Of a stretch of 64,000 nucleotides of DNA, positions 16,005 to 23,408 are shown one piece after another (positions within the stretch are counted from its first letter, which is position 1; each line of letters begins with the position of its first letter). The translations under genes were made by a program, and so were the position numbers. This DNA is from Larkinella bovis (GTDB lineage: Bacteria > Bacteroidota > Bacteroidia > Cytophagales > Spirosomataceae): assembly GCF_042655385.1 (NCBI RefSeq), contig NZ_JBHSMA010000001.1, positions 124,001 to 188,000 of the forward strand, written 5' to 3'. The notes below the pieces were generated by a model. The model saw only the letters and a program-made list of their open reading frames with translations, was not told where the DNA came from and made no database searches.

Positions 16005-16681
16005 TTCAGAAACGTCGATTTCTGCATATAATTGGAATCCGGCGAAAATACGAATAGACAGGAACCGCCCTTGATGGCTTCGATAATGGCTTTGCTCAGG
16101 CCGTTTTCAATGGCGGGGCACCCCTGGCTGCGACCCAGCCGGCCGGTGCGCCGGATAAAATCTTCGCACACATAATCTGCCCCGTGCATGACAATTGCGC
16201 GGCTAAAGGCGTTATCATTGAAACCGCGTTCGAGTCCTTTCAATTGCAGCGACAGACCGTGTTTGCCTTGGTAGGTGCCGAGGGTCTGGTAAAAACCGAG
16301 GCTCGACTGGAAGGAAGAGGCTACATTCGAAAACGAAGCCGCCATCAGCTCACCCGAATTCCGGCCGTGGGCCACGTAGGTTTGAAATAATAATTTATGC
16401 GAATTCAAATCAATGACGTAGAGCCGCTTCCGGTTCGATGGCTGGCTTAAATCGACAATACTCAGAACCGATTTCGGAAAGTCGATTTTCTGCAAACCGC
16501 GCACGGCATAATCGAACACTTCTTTCCGAAGGCCGTTACTGTCCAGCTTCAGTTCATTGTAAATACCGCTCCACAGGCTCGCGTGATCGAGTGGGGCCGG
16601 GGAAGCCGGTTTTACCGTGGTGCCAATACTGGCGAGGCTAAGGGGTAATAGGGCAAAGAAAATCAGCAGCGCTTTTTTCAT
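15992..16681 (-). CDS. Murein L,D-transpeptidase catalytic domain family protein (YkuD_2)
   Basis: A 229-residue exported protein from the ATG at 16681, starting a clear signal peptide (MKKALLIFFALLPLSLAS). The C-terminal half carries MHGADYVCEDFI and LGRSQGCPAI, the YkuD_2 version of the HxnSxGC motif, with catalytic Cys 188. Predicted periplasmic peptidoglycan transpeptidase. The stop codon lies inside the end of the opposing L,D-transpeptidase gene, so transcripts of the two genes are antisense over their 3' ends. Confidence 0.88.
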   Translation of the reverse strand: MKKALLIFFALLPLSLASIGTTVKPASPAPLDHASLWSGIYNELKLDSNGLRKEVFDYAVRGLQKIDFPKSVLSIVDLSQPSNRKRLYVIDLNSHKLLFQTYVAHGRNSGELMAASFSNVASSFQSSLGFYQTLGTYQGKHGLSLQLKGLERGFNDNAFSRAIVMHGADYVCEDFIRRTGRLGRSQGCPAIENGLSKAIIEAIKGGSCLFVFSPDSNYMQKSTFLNYIG

Positions 16682-16774
16682 AAAACGTTGAATAACTGGT
16701 TCGTATGTAAAAAGGGATGTAGAAAGATAACGCCAGACGGCCCGAAATAATTCATTGACCAACTCAATTTCAGG

Positions 16775-18220
16775 ATGATTCGCAGAACGTTGATGACCGT
16801 ATTATTGGTTACGGTCTGGTTATCAGATGGTTTCGCGCTGCCCGTTGTCTCGGTCCTGACGTACAGAAAACCGGGTGAAACCGAGCTGACGCCGGCCATT
16901 AACCGGGCCATTGCCGATTTGGCGAAGCGGGGAGGAGGCACCATCAAGTACCCGGCCGGGCGGTTTGTTCAGGGACCCGTTGAAATAATCGGATCGTCCA
17001 TCACCCTCCAGGGCGCGGGCATCGGCAGAACGATTATCGTCCGCAACGCCCAGCGGGGTTACGCGTTCTGGGCCAACCGGAAAAAAGGGGTTTTTATCCG
17101 GGATCTTTCGATCAATTGTGACCAAAGCCCGGTTGAAGGCGGGCTCTATTGGGGTGGTTGCACCGCCAGCGGGGCGGATCGGGTAGCGGTTCAGAATGCT
17201 GACGCGTCTTCGTTTGTGGTTGAAAACCTGCTTTTTAATGGAAATGGCGAACAAGCGGTTTCCGACCGGAATACTTTACGGAATTGTCAGGCTTCGGGCC
17301 AGAAGCGGTATCATGAAGCAGGAGGGAAATCTCCGTTTATTGCCGGAGGCTACGCCCGGAATACGCGCTTTGAATCCTGTACCGCCACCGACTGTGTGGG
17401 CGATGCCTTCGACAGCGACAATGCGCCGGGGACGGTGTTTTTGCACTGTCTGGCTCGTACAACCAAGGGAATCAGTCCCTATGCCGGTTTCTGGTCGGAA
17501 GGCGAACAGTCCGACTCCGATCACCAGGTTACCTGGCTGCACTGCAAAGCCGTTGGCTTTCGGGTTGGATTCGGGGTTTCGGAGCGGGCGAAAGCAACGA
17601 TTCGCAACGGAGAAGCCGAAAATTGTGTCAATGCCATCAAGGGGTTGAATCATCATTACCGGATTCAAATTGATACCTTCACGGCCCGAAACTGCGGGAA
17701 AACCCTGGAAGCAACCGATACCGACGGTGCGCTGGTTTTCAGCGGGCCGGTGACCATGGCGCGGGTCAAAACCGTCAATACGCTGGCCCGTAACGCCTTT
17801 GCAAACTACGGCGGAGGTAGTTCCACCAACGAAGAAACCATCATCGGCCCCGGTTGTGAGTTTGACAAAGATGCGTACATTAGTTACGAGAATTCCGGTT
17901 CGCGCCGGATTACGGTCAACGGGGCGACGTTTCGGGGGGCCAACATCCGCTATTATAACGGCCATTTGACCGAATTGCTGGTCAAAAACAGTCAGTTCAT
18001 CAACAGCGGTATCGTGGGCGCCCGGATCAAGCAAAGCCGGATTACCGAGGGCAGCCGGTTTGTAACCACGGATAGCACCAGAACCGCCATTCAGCTAAGT
18101 CTGGACTCGTATAATACGACCGTCGAAAATTCAACGTTTGAAGGGTATAAGAGTGTAACCAACCATGCCAAACTGGGAACCGGTATTCGACAGACCCATC
18201 GACGCCCCGGCCCGCGCTAA
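16775..18220 (+). CDS. Secreted right-handed beta-helix (pectate-lyase-superfamily) protein
   Basis: A 481-residue exported protein. Signal peptide at residues 1-22 (MIRRTLMTVLLVTVWLSDGF). The first part has the 'pectate lyase superfamily' opening: INRAIADLAKRGGGTIKYPA with a GRFVQGPVEI rung. Repeated beta-helix rungs (SFVVENLLFNGNGEQAVSDR, ARNTRFESCTATDCVGDAFD) continue to about residue 470. It is probably a polysaccharide lyase, hydrolase or carbohydrate-binding protein. No catalytic set is identifiable by eye, and no SusCD or sulfatase cluster surrounds it. Confidence 0.82.
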   Translation: MIRRTLMTVLLVTVWLSDGFALPVVSVLTYRKPGETELTPAINRAIADLAKRGGGTIKYPAGRFVQGPVEIIGSSITLQGAGIGRTIIVRNAQRGYAFWANRKKGVFIRDLSINCDQSPVEGGLYWGGCTASGADRVAVQNADASSFVVENLLFNGNGEQAVSDRNTLRNCQASGQKRYHEAGGKSPFIAGGYARNTRFESCTATDCVGDAFDSDNAPGTVFLHCLARTTKGISPYAGFWSEGEQSDSDHQVTWLHCKAVGFRVGFGVSERAKATIRNGEAENCVNAIKGLNHHYRIQIDTFTARNCGKTLEATDTDGALVFSGPVTMARVKTVNTLARNAFANYGGGSSTNEETIIGPGCEFDKDAYISYENSGSRRITVNGATFRGANIRYYNGHLTELLVKNSQFINSGIVGARIKQSRITEGSRFVTTDSTRTAIQLSLDSYNTTVENSTFEGYKSVTNHAKLGTGIRQTHRRPGPR

Positions 18221-18241
18221 TACCGAAACCTAGCACCTGTT

Positions 18242-18982
18242 ATGTCCCCTTACGAAGACGCCGTTGTGCGCGAATTGAATACCTGGCGGCTGAAGATGAT
18301 GCGGAAGCCATCGGCGATGAACCGGCTTTCAAAAAATGTTCAAGTCCGGCTCAATCGGATCATTCCGGAGAAAGTCCACCAGGCCATTACGCTGGCGATC
18401 AAGCAGATGACAAGGGCGGTTTTGTTCGGTGCGGAGTTCCTGACCCGCGAGCCAATCCTGCATCATTTGACGCTGGAAGAGCGCGAAAAGCGGGCCCTCG
18501 ACCGAATTGCGTTCTACAAAACCGCCGGCGCTGCGGAAGGGGGTGTGACGGGAGCGGGCGGGATTCTGCTCGGTCTGGCCGATTTTCCGATTCTGCTCGC
18601 CTTGAAAATGAAGCTGTTGTTCGAGATTGCCGGTATTTACGGCTACCCCATCAACGAGTACAAGGAACGGTTGTATATCATGCACATTTTCCAGCTGGCC
18701 TTCTCGAGTCAGGAACGTCGGCAGGCCGTTTACGAGCAGATGACGAATTGGGACGCCCAAAGTCAGCAATTACCCGACGATATCAACCAGTTCGACTGGC
18801 GAACGTTTCAGCAGGAATACCGGGATTATATTGATCTGGCCAAGATGGCCCAGCTGGTACCGGGCATTGGAGCCGCCGTCGGCCTGGTGGTCAACTACCG
18901 GTTGCTCGACTCGCTGGGCAAAACCGCCATGAACGCCTACCGGATGCGGTGGGTGGAAGCCCGGAGTCTGGAAATGAAATGA
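18242..18982 (+). CDS. EcsC family protein
   Basis: A 246-residue EcsC-domain protein. The characteristic glycine-rich amphipathic segment AAEGGVTGAGGILLGLADFP lies at residues about 98-117, followed by LLALKMKLLFEIAGIYGYPI. The C-terminal segment LVPGIGAAVGLVVNYRLLDSL is the second conserved hydrophobic region. EcsC was named from a Bacillus ABC-transporter operon, but the biochemical role is unknown and no transporter lies here. It starts 21 nt after the beta-helix gene, so the two may be co-transcribed. Confidence 0.88.
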   Translation: MSPYEDAVVRELNTWRLKMMRKPSAMNRLSKNVQVRLNRIIPEKVHQAITLAIKQMTRAVLFGAEFLTREPILHHLTLEEREKRALDRIAFYKTAGAAEGGVTGAGGILLGLADFPILLALKMKLLFEIAGIYGYPINEYKERLYIMHIFQLAFSSQERRQAVYEQMTNWDAQSQQLPDDINQFDWRTFQQEYRDYIDLAKMAQLVPGIGAAVGLVVNYRLLDSLGKTAMNAYRMRWVEARSLEMK

Positions 18983-18983
18983 C

Positions 18984-19069
18984 GGATTACGGCATTCGGT
19001 TTAGTTTTTGAGAATCGGAGATGCGGCAGCCACCGTAAACCGAATACGGTAATCCGTAAACTGAAAACG
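18984..19069. repeat. Heptad-repeat stem-loop between convergent stop codons
   Basis: Left arm 18984-19004 has three heptads (GGATTAC, GGCATTC, then GGTTTAG), starting directly after the EcsC stop. Right arm 19035-19069 read on the minus strand has five exact-register heptads with consensus RGTTTAC, ending 2 nt from the stop of the opposing gene. Three heptads of one arm pair heptad-for-heptad with the other (20 of 22 positions over 18982-19003/19036-19057). A probable bidirectional terminator of the same family as 28123-28250. Confidence 0.8.
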
Positions 19070-19071
19070 GT

Positions 19072-19665
19072 TTATTTTCCCGCCGGAGGATTGATCATAA
19101 TGTGGGCGCGGTGGGTGCCGGGGTCCATGATCCAGGGCATACCGGGCGACTCGGGTTTGAGCGGTAAACCGGTGCTTTCGGCGGTCGCGTACGGAATATA
19201 GACAACGTAGCGGAGATACCCGTTTTTCACCGCACCGGTGGACGCGTTATAACTGGAATCAGGAGCAGAATACACAAAAAGCGAAGACGGGGCTTTTGGC
19301 ATTTTCCATTTCCCGGCTTTTTCTTCCTCTTCCCGGATTTTCATGATTTCGGCCGTGGTTTTGCCGGCTTTCTTCAATTCCCGTCCGCGCGCCATGAACG
19401 GTTCCAACCCTTTGTGGTAACAGGAAACATTGAGTCCTTTCTGCGCCGGATCATCCGCCAGACAGACGTATTCATTCGTTCCTTTCCGCAAAACGATCAG
19501 TTCATTGTTCCCGGAATAACCGTACACCATCGCGCCATCGCGTTTGTCGGCCGGAGCGGCCAGCACGGCGGTTTTGATCTGAATGTCGGGCGTGGGAGCC
19601 GTGGTCTGGGCGAAAGCCCGCGCCGTACAAAAACCGGCCACGAGGAGAAAGGTAAAAGTTTTCAT
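19072..19665 (-). CDS. Secreted hypothetical protein
   Basis: A 197-residue exported protein with signal peptide MKTFTFLLVAGFCTARAFAQ. The mature part contains LIVLRKGTNEYVCLADDP, a charged helix (GRELKKAGKTTAEIMKIREE) and ends near SPGMPWIMDPGTHRAHIMIN. The family is not recognised; the composition fits a soluble periplasmic protein. It lies 90 nt downstream of the SlyD-like gene with a hairpin between them, so it is probably transcribed separately. Confidence 0.72.
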   Translation of the reverse strand: MKTFTFLLVAGFCTARAFAQTTAPTPDIQIKTAVLAAPADKRDGAMVYGYSGNNELIVLRKGTNEYVCLADDPAQKGLNVSCYHKGLEPFMARGRELKKAGKTTAEIMKIREEEEKAGKWKMPKAPSSLFVYSAPDSSYNASTGAVKNGYLRYVVYIPYATAESTGLPLKPESPGMPWIMDPGTHRAHIMINPPAGK

Positions 19666-19688
19666 AGCGAAAGGTTTTAGGCATAAAG

Positions 19689-19737
19689 CTGTCGATCACC
19701 GTTTGCCTCGTCCAAGCGGGAAGCCGGTGACCGACAG
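19689..19737 (-). terminator. Hairpin after the SlyD-like gene
   Basis: CTGTCGATCACCG (19689-19701) pairs with CGGTGACCGACAG (19725-19737), 12 of 13 positions, 23-nt loop. No good T run follows, so Rho-independent activity is uncertain. Confidence 0.5.
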
Positions 19738-19755
19738 GGGATGAATTCAAAAAGC

Positions 19756-20226
19756 TTAGTGGTGGTGCCCACCGGGGCCGTGCACATGCTTGTGCATGAC
19801 CTCTTCGTTGGTGGCATCCCGAACCTCGATCACTTCGACGTCGAAGTTCAGTTCCTGACCTGCCAGTTGATGGTTGCCATCGATTGTAACACTGTCCGCT
19901 CCAACTTCTGTTACGGTAACTACTTGACCGTGATTGGTTTGGAATTGCATGCCCACTTGAACCGTTTGACCGCCAAAGGCACTTTTCGGTACCGTCTGGA
20001 TCATTTGCGGATCGCGGACTCCATATCCTTCTTCGGCCGGAACCTTGATCTGGAACTTATCACCGGGGGACTTACCATCCAGTCCATTTTCCATTCCCGG
20101 AATCAGGTTTCCTTCGCCGTGGAGGTAATATAGAGGATCGCGTCCTTCGCTCGAATCGAGAATATTACCGTCGTTGTCGCGCAGTGTGTAGTGGATGCCG
20201 GCAACTTTGTGTTTGGAAATTTGCAT
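19756..20226 (-). CDS. FKBP-type peptidyl-prolyl isomerase, SlyD-like
   Basis: A 156-residue SlyD-type prolyl isomerase/chaperone. The FKBP half has HYTLRDNDGNILDSSEGRDP and a GEGNLIPGMENGLDGKSPGD loop. The insert-in-flap (IF) chaperone domain follows (VQVGMQFQTNHGQVVTVTEV), then DGNHQLAGQELNFDVEVIEV. It ends in a short His-rich tail (GPGGHHH) typical of metal-binding SlyD proteins. It assists folding in the cytoplasm and may store nickel or similar ions. Confidence 0.93.
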   Translation of the reverse strand: MQISKHKVAGIHYTLRDNDGNILDSSEGRDPLYYLHGEGNLIPGMENGLDGKSPGDKFQIKVPAEEGYGVRDPQMIQTVPKSAFGGQTVQVGMQFQTNHGQVVTVTEVGADSVTIDGNHQLAGQELNFDVEVIEVRDATNEEVMHKHVHGPGGHHH

Positions 20227-20449
20227 GTGAATCGAATTGAATAAAGAACAAAGGTGATATTTTTTTTGACAAAGGAAACTATGGGATGTCCATTTCTACG
20301 ATAAGATTCCGGGTTTTCCGGTTCATGGATTGAAATAACCGCGAAGGTCAGCCCGTTAGTCCCTCTACATCCTGACAACAATTCACGGGTTGAATGTGTT
20401 AGAAGATGTTACTATTCTCTCAACGTTTTGTTACCAAACCTTTTTTATC

Positions 20450-21136
20450 ATGCAGAAAAAAGCAGTAGTTGCAGTTGGGGTGGCCCTGGGCTTGCTGGCC
20501 GGGGTTAACCAAGTCGTTGTTGGTCAGACCGTTCAGGATACCACTTCGAACCGCACTTCGATGCCGCAACCGGCAACGACACCCCCGCCATCGGGCGCAA
20601 CGGGAAGCAACACCTCCGTCTCAACCCAGACGACCGGAAATGCGTACGGCGCTATGGGAGCCGGTCGCGAATCGCGGACGGGCATGAAACCGGGTGGCTC
20701 AACGGATCGCAACCTGGCCATCAGTGCCGCCAGATCAGCGGAGCATACGGTTTTGTTCCGGGCTTTGCGCGTGTCCGGACTGGATGATCAGGCGGCCGGA
20801 AAAGGACCGTACACGGTTTTTGCGCCGACGAACGAAGCCTTCGAAAAACTGCCAGCCGGAACCCTGGACGGACTGATGCAACCCGCGTCGAAGTCGAAGC
20901 TGGTGAAATTGCTGGCCTACCACGTGGTGAAAGGCAATTATTCGTCGGATCAATTGACGGACGGCCAGAAGCTGAAAACCGTGACCGGCGGCACGCTGAC
21001 CGTCGGAAAACAGGGCGACACGATTACCATCACCGATGAACAGGGCCATGCCGCCACGGTCGACCGTGCCGACCTCGAAGCCACCAACGGCACCATTCAT
21101 TCCATCGATACGGTGTTGATGCCGAAGGGAAAATGA
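20450..21136 (+). CDS. Fasciclin (FAS1) domain secreted protein
   Basis: A 228-residue exported protein from the ATG at 20450, starting a signal peptide (MQKKAVVAVGVALGLLAGVN). A Thr/Pro/Gly/Ser-rich linker covers about residues 27-85. One FAS1 domain follows: PYTVFAPTNEAFEKLPAGTL, LVKLLAYHVVKGNYSSDQL and ATNGTIHSIDTVLMPKG. FAS1 proteins mediate cell-surface adhesion; bacterial members are periplasmic or surface exposed. A 17-bp perfect hairpin follows the stop. Confidence 0.9.
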   Translation: MQKKAVVAVGVALGLLAGVNQVVVGQTVQDTTSNRTSMPQPATTPPPSGATGSNTSVSTQTTGNAYGAMGAGRESRTGMKPGGSTDRNLAISAARSAEHTVLFRALRVSGLDDQAAGKGPYTVFAPTNEAFEKLPAGTLDGLMQPASKSKLVKLLAYHVVKGNYSSDQLTDGQKLKTVTGGTLTVGKQGDTITITDEQGHAATVDRADLEATNGTIHSIDTVLMPKGK

Positions 21137-21141
21137 GCCTG

Positions 21142-21194
21142 AATGATGAACGATGAATGGCGGCCGCAGCGCAATGAATTCATCGTTCATCATT
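21142..21194 (+). terminator. 17-bp perfect stem-loop with 7-nt-period arms
   Basis: 21142-21158 pairs perfectly with 21178-21194 around a 19-nt GC-rich loop. Each arm is built from near-identical heptads (AATGATG, AACGATG). It lies 5 nt after the fasciclin stop. Likely terminator or mRNA 3'-end structure. Confidence 0.75.
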
Positions 21195-21302
21195 TCTTCG
21201 TTTTCGGGGTAAAACCGACCCCGGTCGAAATAGTTAGCCCCGTGGAAGGTAGACAGGCTCAAAAAAATCCTTTTTGGACTGAACTAAATCCCACCCGTTG
21301 AG

Positions 21303-22208
21303 ATGTTGTTTCTCTGTCTAAGCATTCTGCTTTCGGTTCTTCTGCTGCTCAATTTTCGAATTTTTCCCCGGTTTCAGGTCAATACATTTCAGGCCATCGT
21401 CTTCAACTACCCGGTTTGCTTCCTGACCGGTTTTTTATTGCTTCCGCGCGACCAGGCTTTTTCCGTCGATTTTTTCCAGACCTGGACCTGGCTGGCGTTC
21501 GGCCTGGGCGTTGGCTTCATCATTACCTTCATTCTGTCGGGGATTTCAACGCAACGGATGGGCATTACGGCCACTTCGCTGGCAAACAATATGTCGCTGG
21601 TCATTCCGGTTTGTTTTAGTCTGTTTCTGTTTCAGTCGAAAGGCAAATCCTTCGATGTACTGAATTACACCGGGCTGGTGCTGGCGGTGGTTGCCGTGGG
21701 ATTGAGCACGTTTAAGAAAGAAGAAGGACAAACTGTCCGGGTGTTTGGCTGGAATACGCTCTTGCCGGTGGCGGTTTTTCTGATGTATGGCACCACCAAC
21801 ACGATGATTAATTATATGAACATCCGCTACATTCCGTCCGCCGATAAAACCCTGCAAGTCACGCTGACGATGGTGCTGGGGGCCATTGCGGCCGGTTTGC
21901 TGATGCTGGTCATCCGGTTGATTCAGGGAAAAGAAACGATCGACCGCCGGAATCTGATTGGGGCCATTACGCTGGGCGTGCCGAATTTCCTGAGTTTTTA
22001 CACGCTCCTTCTGGCGCTGTCGCAGTTTGGCGGCAACGGAGCATTTGTCTATCCGCTTTACAACATTGGCGTTATTCTGGTGGCGGCCCTGTCGGCGACC
22101 TTGTTTTTCAGGGAAAAGTTATTGGTTGTCAATCGCGTCGGGCTTCTGCTGGCGGTTCTGGCCATCGGCCTGATTTCGTGGCAGGAGCTGGCGCAGGTGG
22201 TGCGATAA
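21303..22208 (+). CDS. EamA/DMT-superfamily transporter
   Basis: A 301-residue inner-membrane protein with about ten hydrophobic segments, in the drug/metabolite transporter superfamily. Recognisable pieces include TATSLANNMSLVIPVCFSLF after helix 3 and LNYTGLVLAVVAVGLSTFKK closing the first EamA repeat; the second repeat ends GLLLAVLAIGLISWQ. Substrate not readable; several Bacteroidota members resemble sugar or amino-acid exporters. ATG at 21303 begins the first helix directly. Confidence 0.87.
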   Translation: MLFLCLSILLSVLLLLNFRIFPRFQVNTFQAIVFNYPVCFLTGFLLLPRDQAFSVDFFQTWTWLAFGLGVGFIITFILSGISTQRMGITATSLANNMSLVIPVCFSLFLFQSKGKSFDVLNYTGLVLAVVAVGLSTFKKEEGQTVRVFGWNTLLPVAVFLMYGTTNTMINYMNIRYIPSADKTLQVTLTMVLGAIAAGLLMLVIRLIQGKETIDRRNLIGAITLGVPNFLSFYTLLLALSQFGGNGAFVYPLYNIGVILVAALSATLFFREKLLVVNRVGLLLAVLAIGLISWQELAQVVR

Positions 22209-22379
22209 AAGGCCGGAGCAGGAAAGCGAGCGAAGCGGAAACAGGCATGTCTTTTTGCGCTTGGCGATTCTCTGTCTGCTATTTCCGCAGAATTCCGTAT
22301 TTTTCGAGCCTGACGGACGGAAGCCTGCGTGGCCTGATCCGCCAGTACGTAATTAAACGTTCTAATTCCCAAACCTTTC

Positions 22380-23315
22380 ATGAACCGTCGTCAGACCCTT
22401 GCCGCCTTAGCCGCCACGACTGGCGGAGCTGTTCTATCGCCAACCGTTATGTCCGCCACTGTTGCTCCCGCTCTCGCTAAGGATCCGCCACCGTTTGCTT
22501 ATGCTTTGAATGTCAGTACGATCCGGGGTCAGAATCTCGGGTTTGTAAAAGAACTGGAAGTGGCTTCCAAAGCCGGTTTTCGGCACGTCGAAATCTGGAT
22601 GAACTCGTTTCAGGATTATCTGAAGAGCCATACCACCGCCGATGTTCGTAAACTGCTGGGCGACCTGGGCCTGAAAGTGGAGAACGCCATCGGATTTGCG
22701 CAGTGGATTGTGGATGATGAAGCCACCCGCTCCAAAGGTGTCGATCAGCTCAAAAAGGAAATGGAACTGCTGGCCGAGATTGGCTGTAAACGAACGGCAG
22801 CTCCGCCGATGGGCGCGACCAACCAGCCCGGGCTGGATCTGCGCAAAGCCGCAGAACGCTACCGGACCATTCTGGAACTGGGGGATAAAACCGGGGTGGT
22901 GCCGCAACTCGAATTATGGGGCGGTTCCAAAAATATGAATAAGCTGAGCGAGGTCATGTTTGTCGCCATCGAAAGCGGCCACCCGTCGGCGCGGGTGTTG
23001 CTCGATATCTATCACCTTTACAAGGGCGGTTCCAGCCCGGCGAGCCTGCCGTTGGTGGGTAAACCGGGTATTGAAGTGTTTCACCTCAACGATTACCCGA
23101 CCAATCCGCCCCGCGAAACCATCGTGGACGCCGATCGCGTGTACCCCGGCGATGGCATCGGGCCGGTGCGCGAAACGCTGAAGCAAATCAAAACGCCCGG
23201 CAAAACCATTGTGTTATCGCTGGAGCTGTTTAACAAAACCTACTACGCGCAGGATGCGCTGACCGTCGCCAAAACCGGCCTGGAGAAAATGAAGAAAGTG
23301 GCCGAGGGGGTATGA
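22380..23315 (+). CDS. TAT-exported sugar phosphate isomerase/epimerase-like TIM barrel protein
   Basis: A 311-residue protein with a twin-arginine-type signal (MNRRQTLAALAATTGGAVLS). The AP-endonuclease-2/xylose-isomerase-like barrel follows: GFRHVEIWMNSFQDYL, VVPQLELWGGSKNM, VLLDIYHLYKGGSS, IEVFHLNDYPTNPP and LSLELFNKTYYA. The Glu/Asp/His/Glu set expected for divalent-metal binding is present. It is convergent with a sugar-acid dehydratase, and both may act in uronic or aldonic sugar use; that link is inference. Confidence 0.85.
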   Translation: MNRRQTLAALAATTGGAVLSPTVMSATVAPALAKDPPPFAYALNVSTIRGQNLGFVKELEVASKAGFRHVEIWMNSFQDYLKSHTTADVRKLLGDLGLKVENAIGFAQWIVDDEATRSKGVDQLKKEMELLAEIGCKRTAAPPMGATNQPGLDLRKAAERYRTILELGDKTGVVPQLELWGGSKNMNKLSEVMFVAIESGHPSARVLLDIYHLYKGGSSPASLPLVGKPGIEVFHLNDYPTNPPRETIVDADRVYPGDGIGPVRETLKQIKTPGKTIVLSLELFNKTYYAQDALTVAKTGLEKMKKVAEGV

Positions 23316-23319
23316 AAAA

Positions 23320-23386
23320 TTATTTCGCGGAGTTAAGCGGAGTCGCTGGTTAACTCTATTAATCCCCGCTCAACTCCGCGAAATAA
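23320..23386. terminator. 21-bp stem-loop between convergent genes
   Basis: 23320-23340 pairs with 23366-23386 in 20 of 21 positions; arms read TTATTTCGCGGAGTT outward. It fills the gap between convergent stop codons at 23315 and 23409, so it probably terminates both transcripts. Confidence 0.7.
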
Positions 23387-23408
23387 CTTACCCAATGAAC
23401 GTTCCCCA

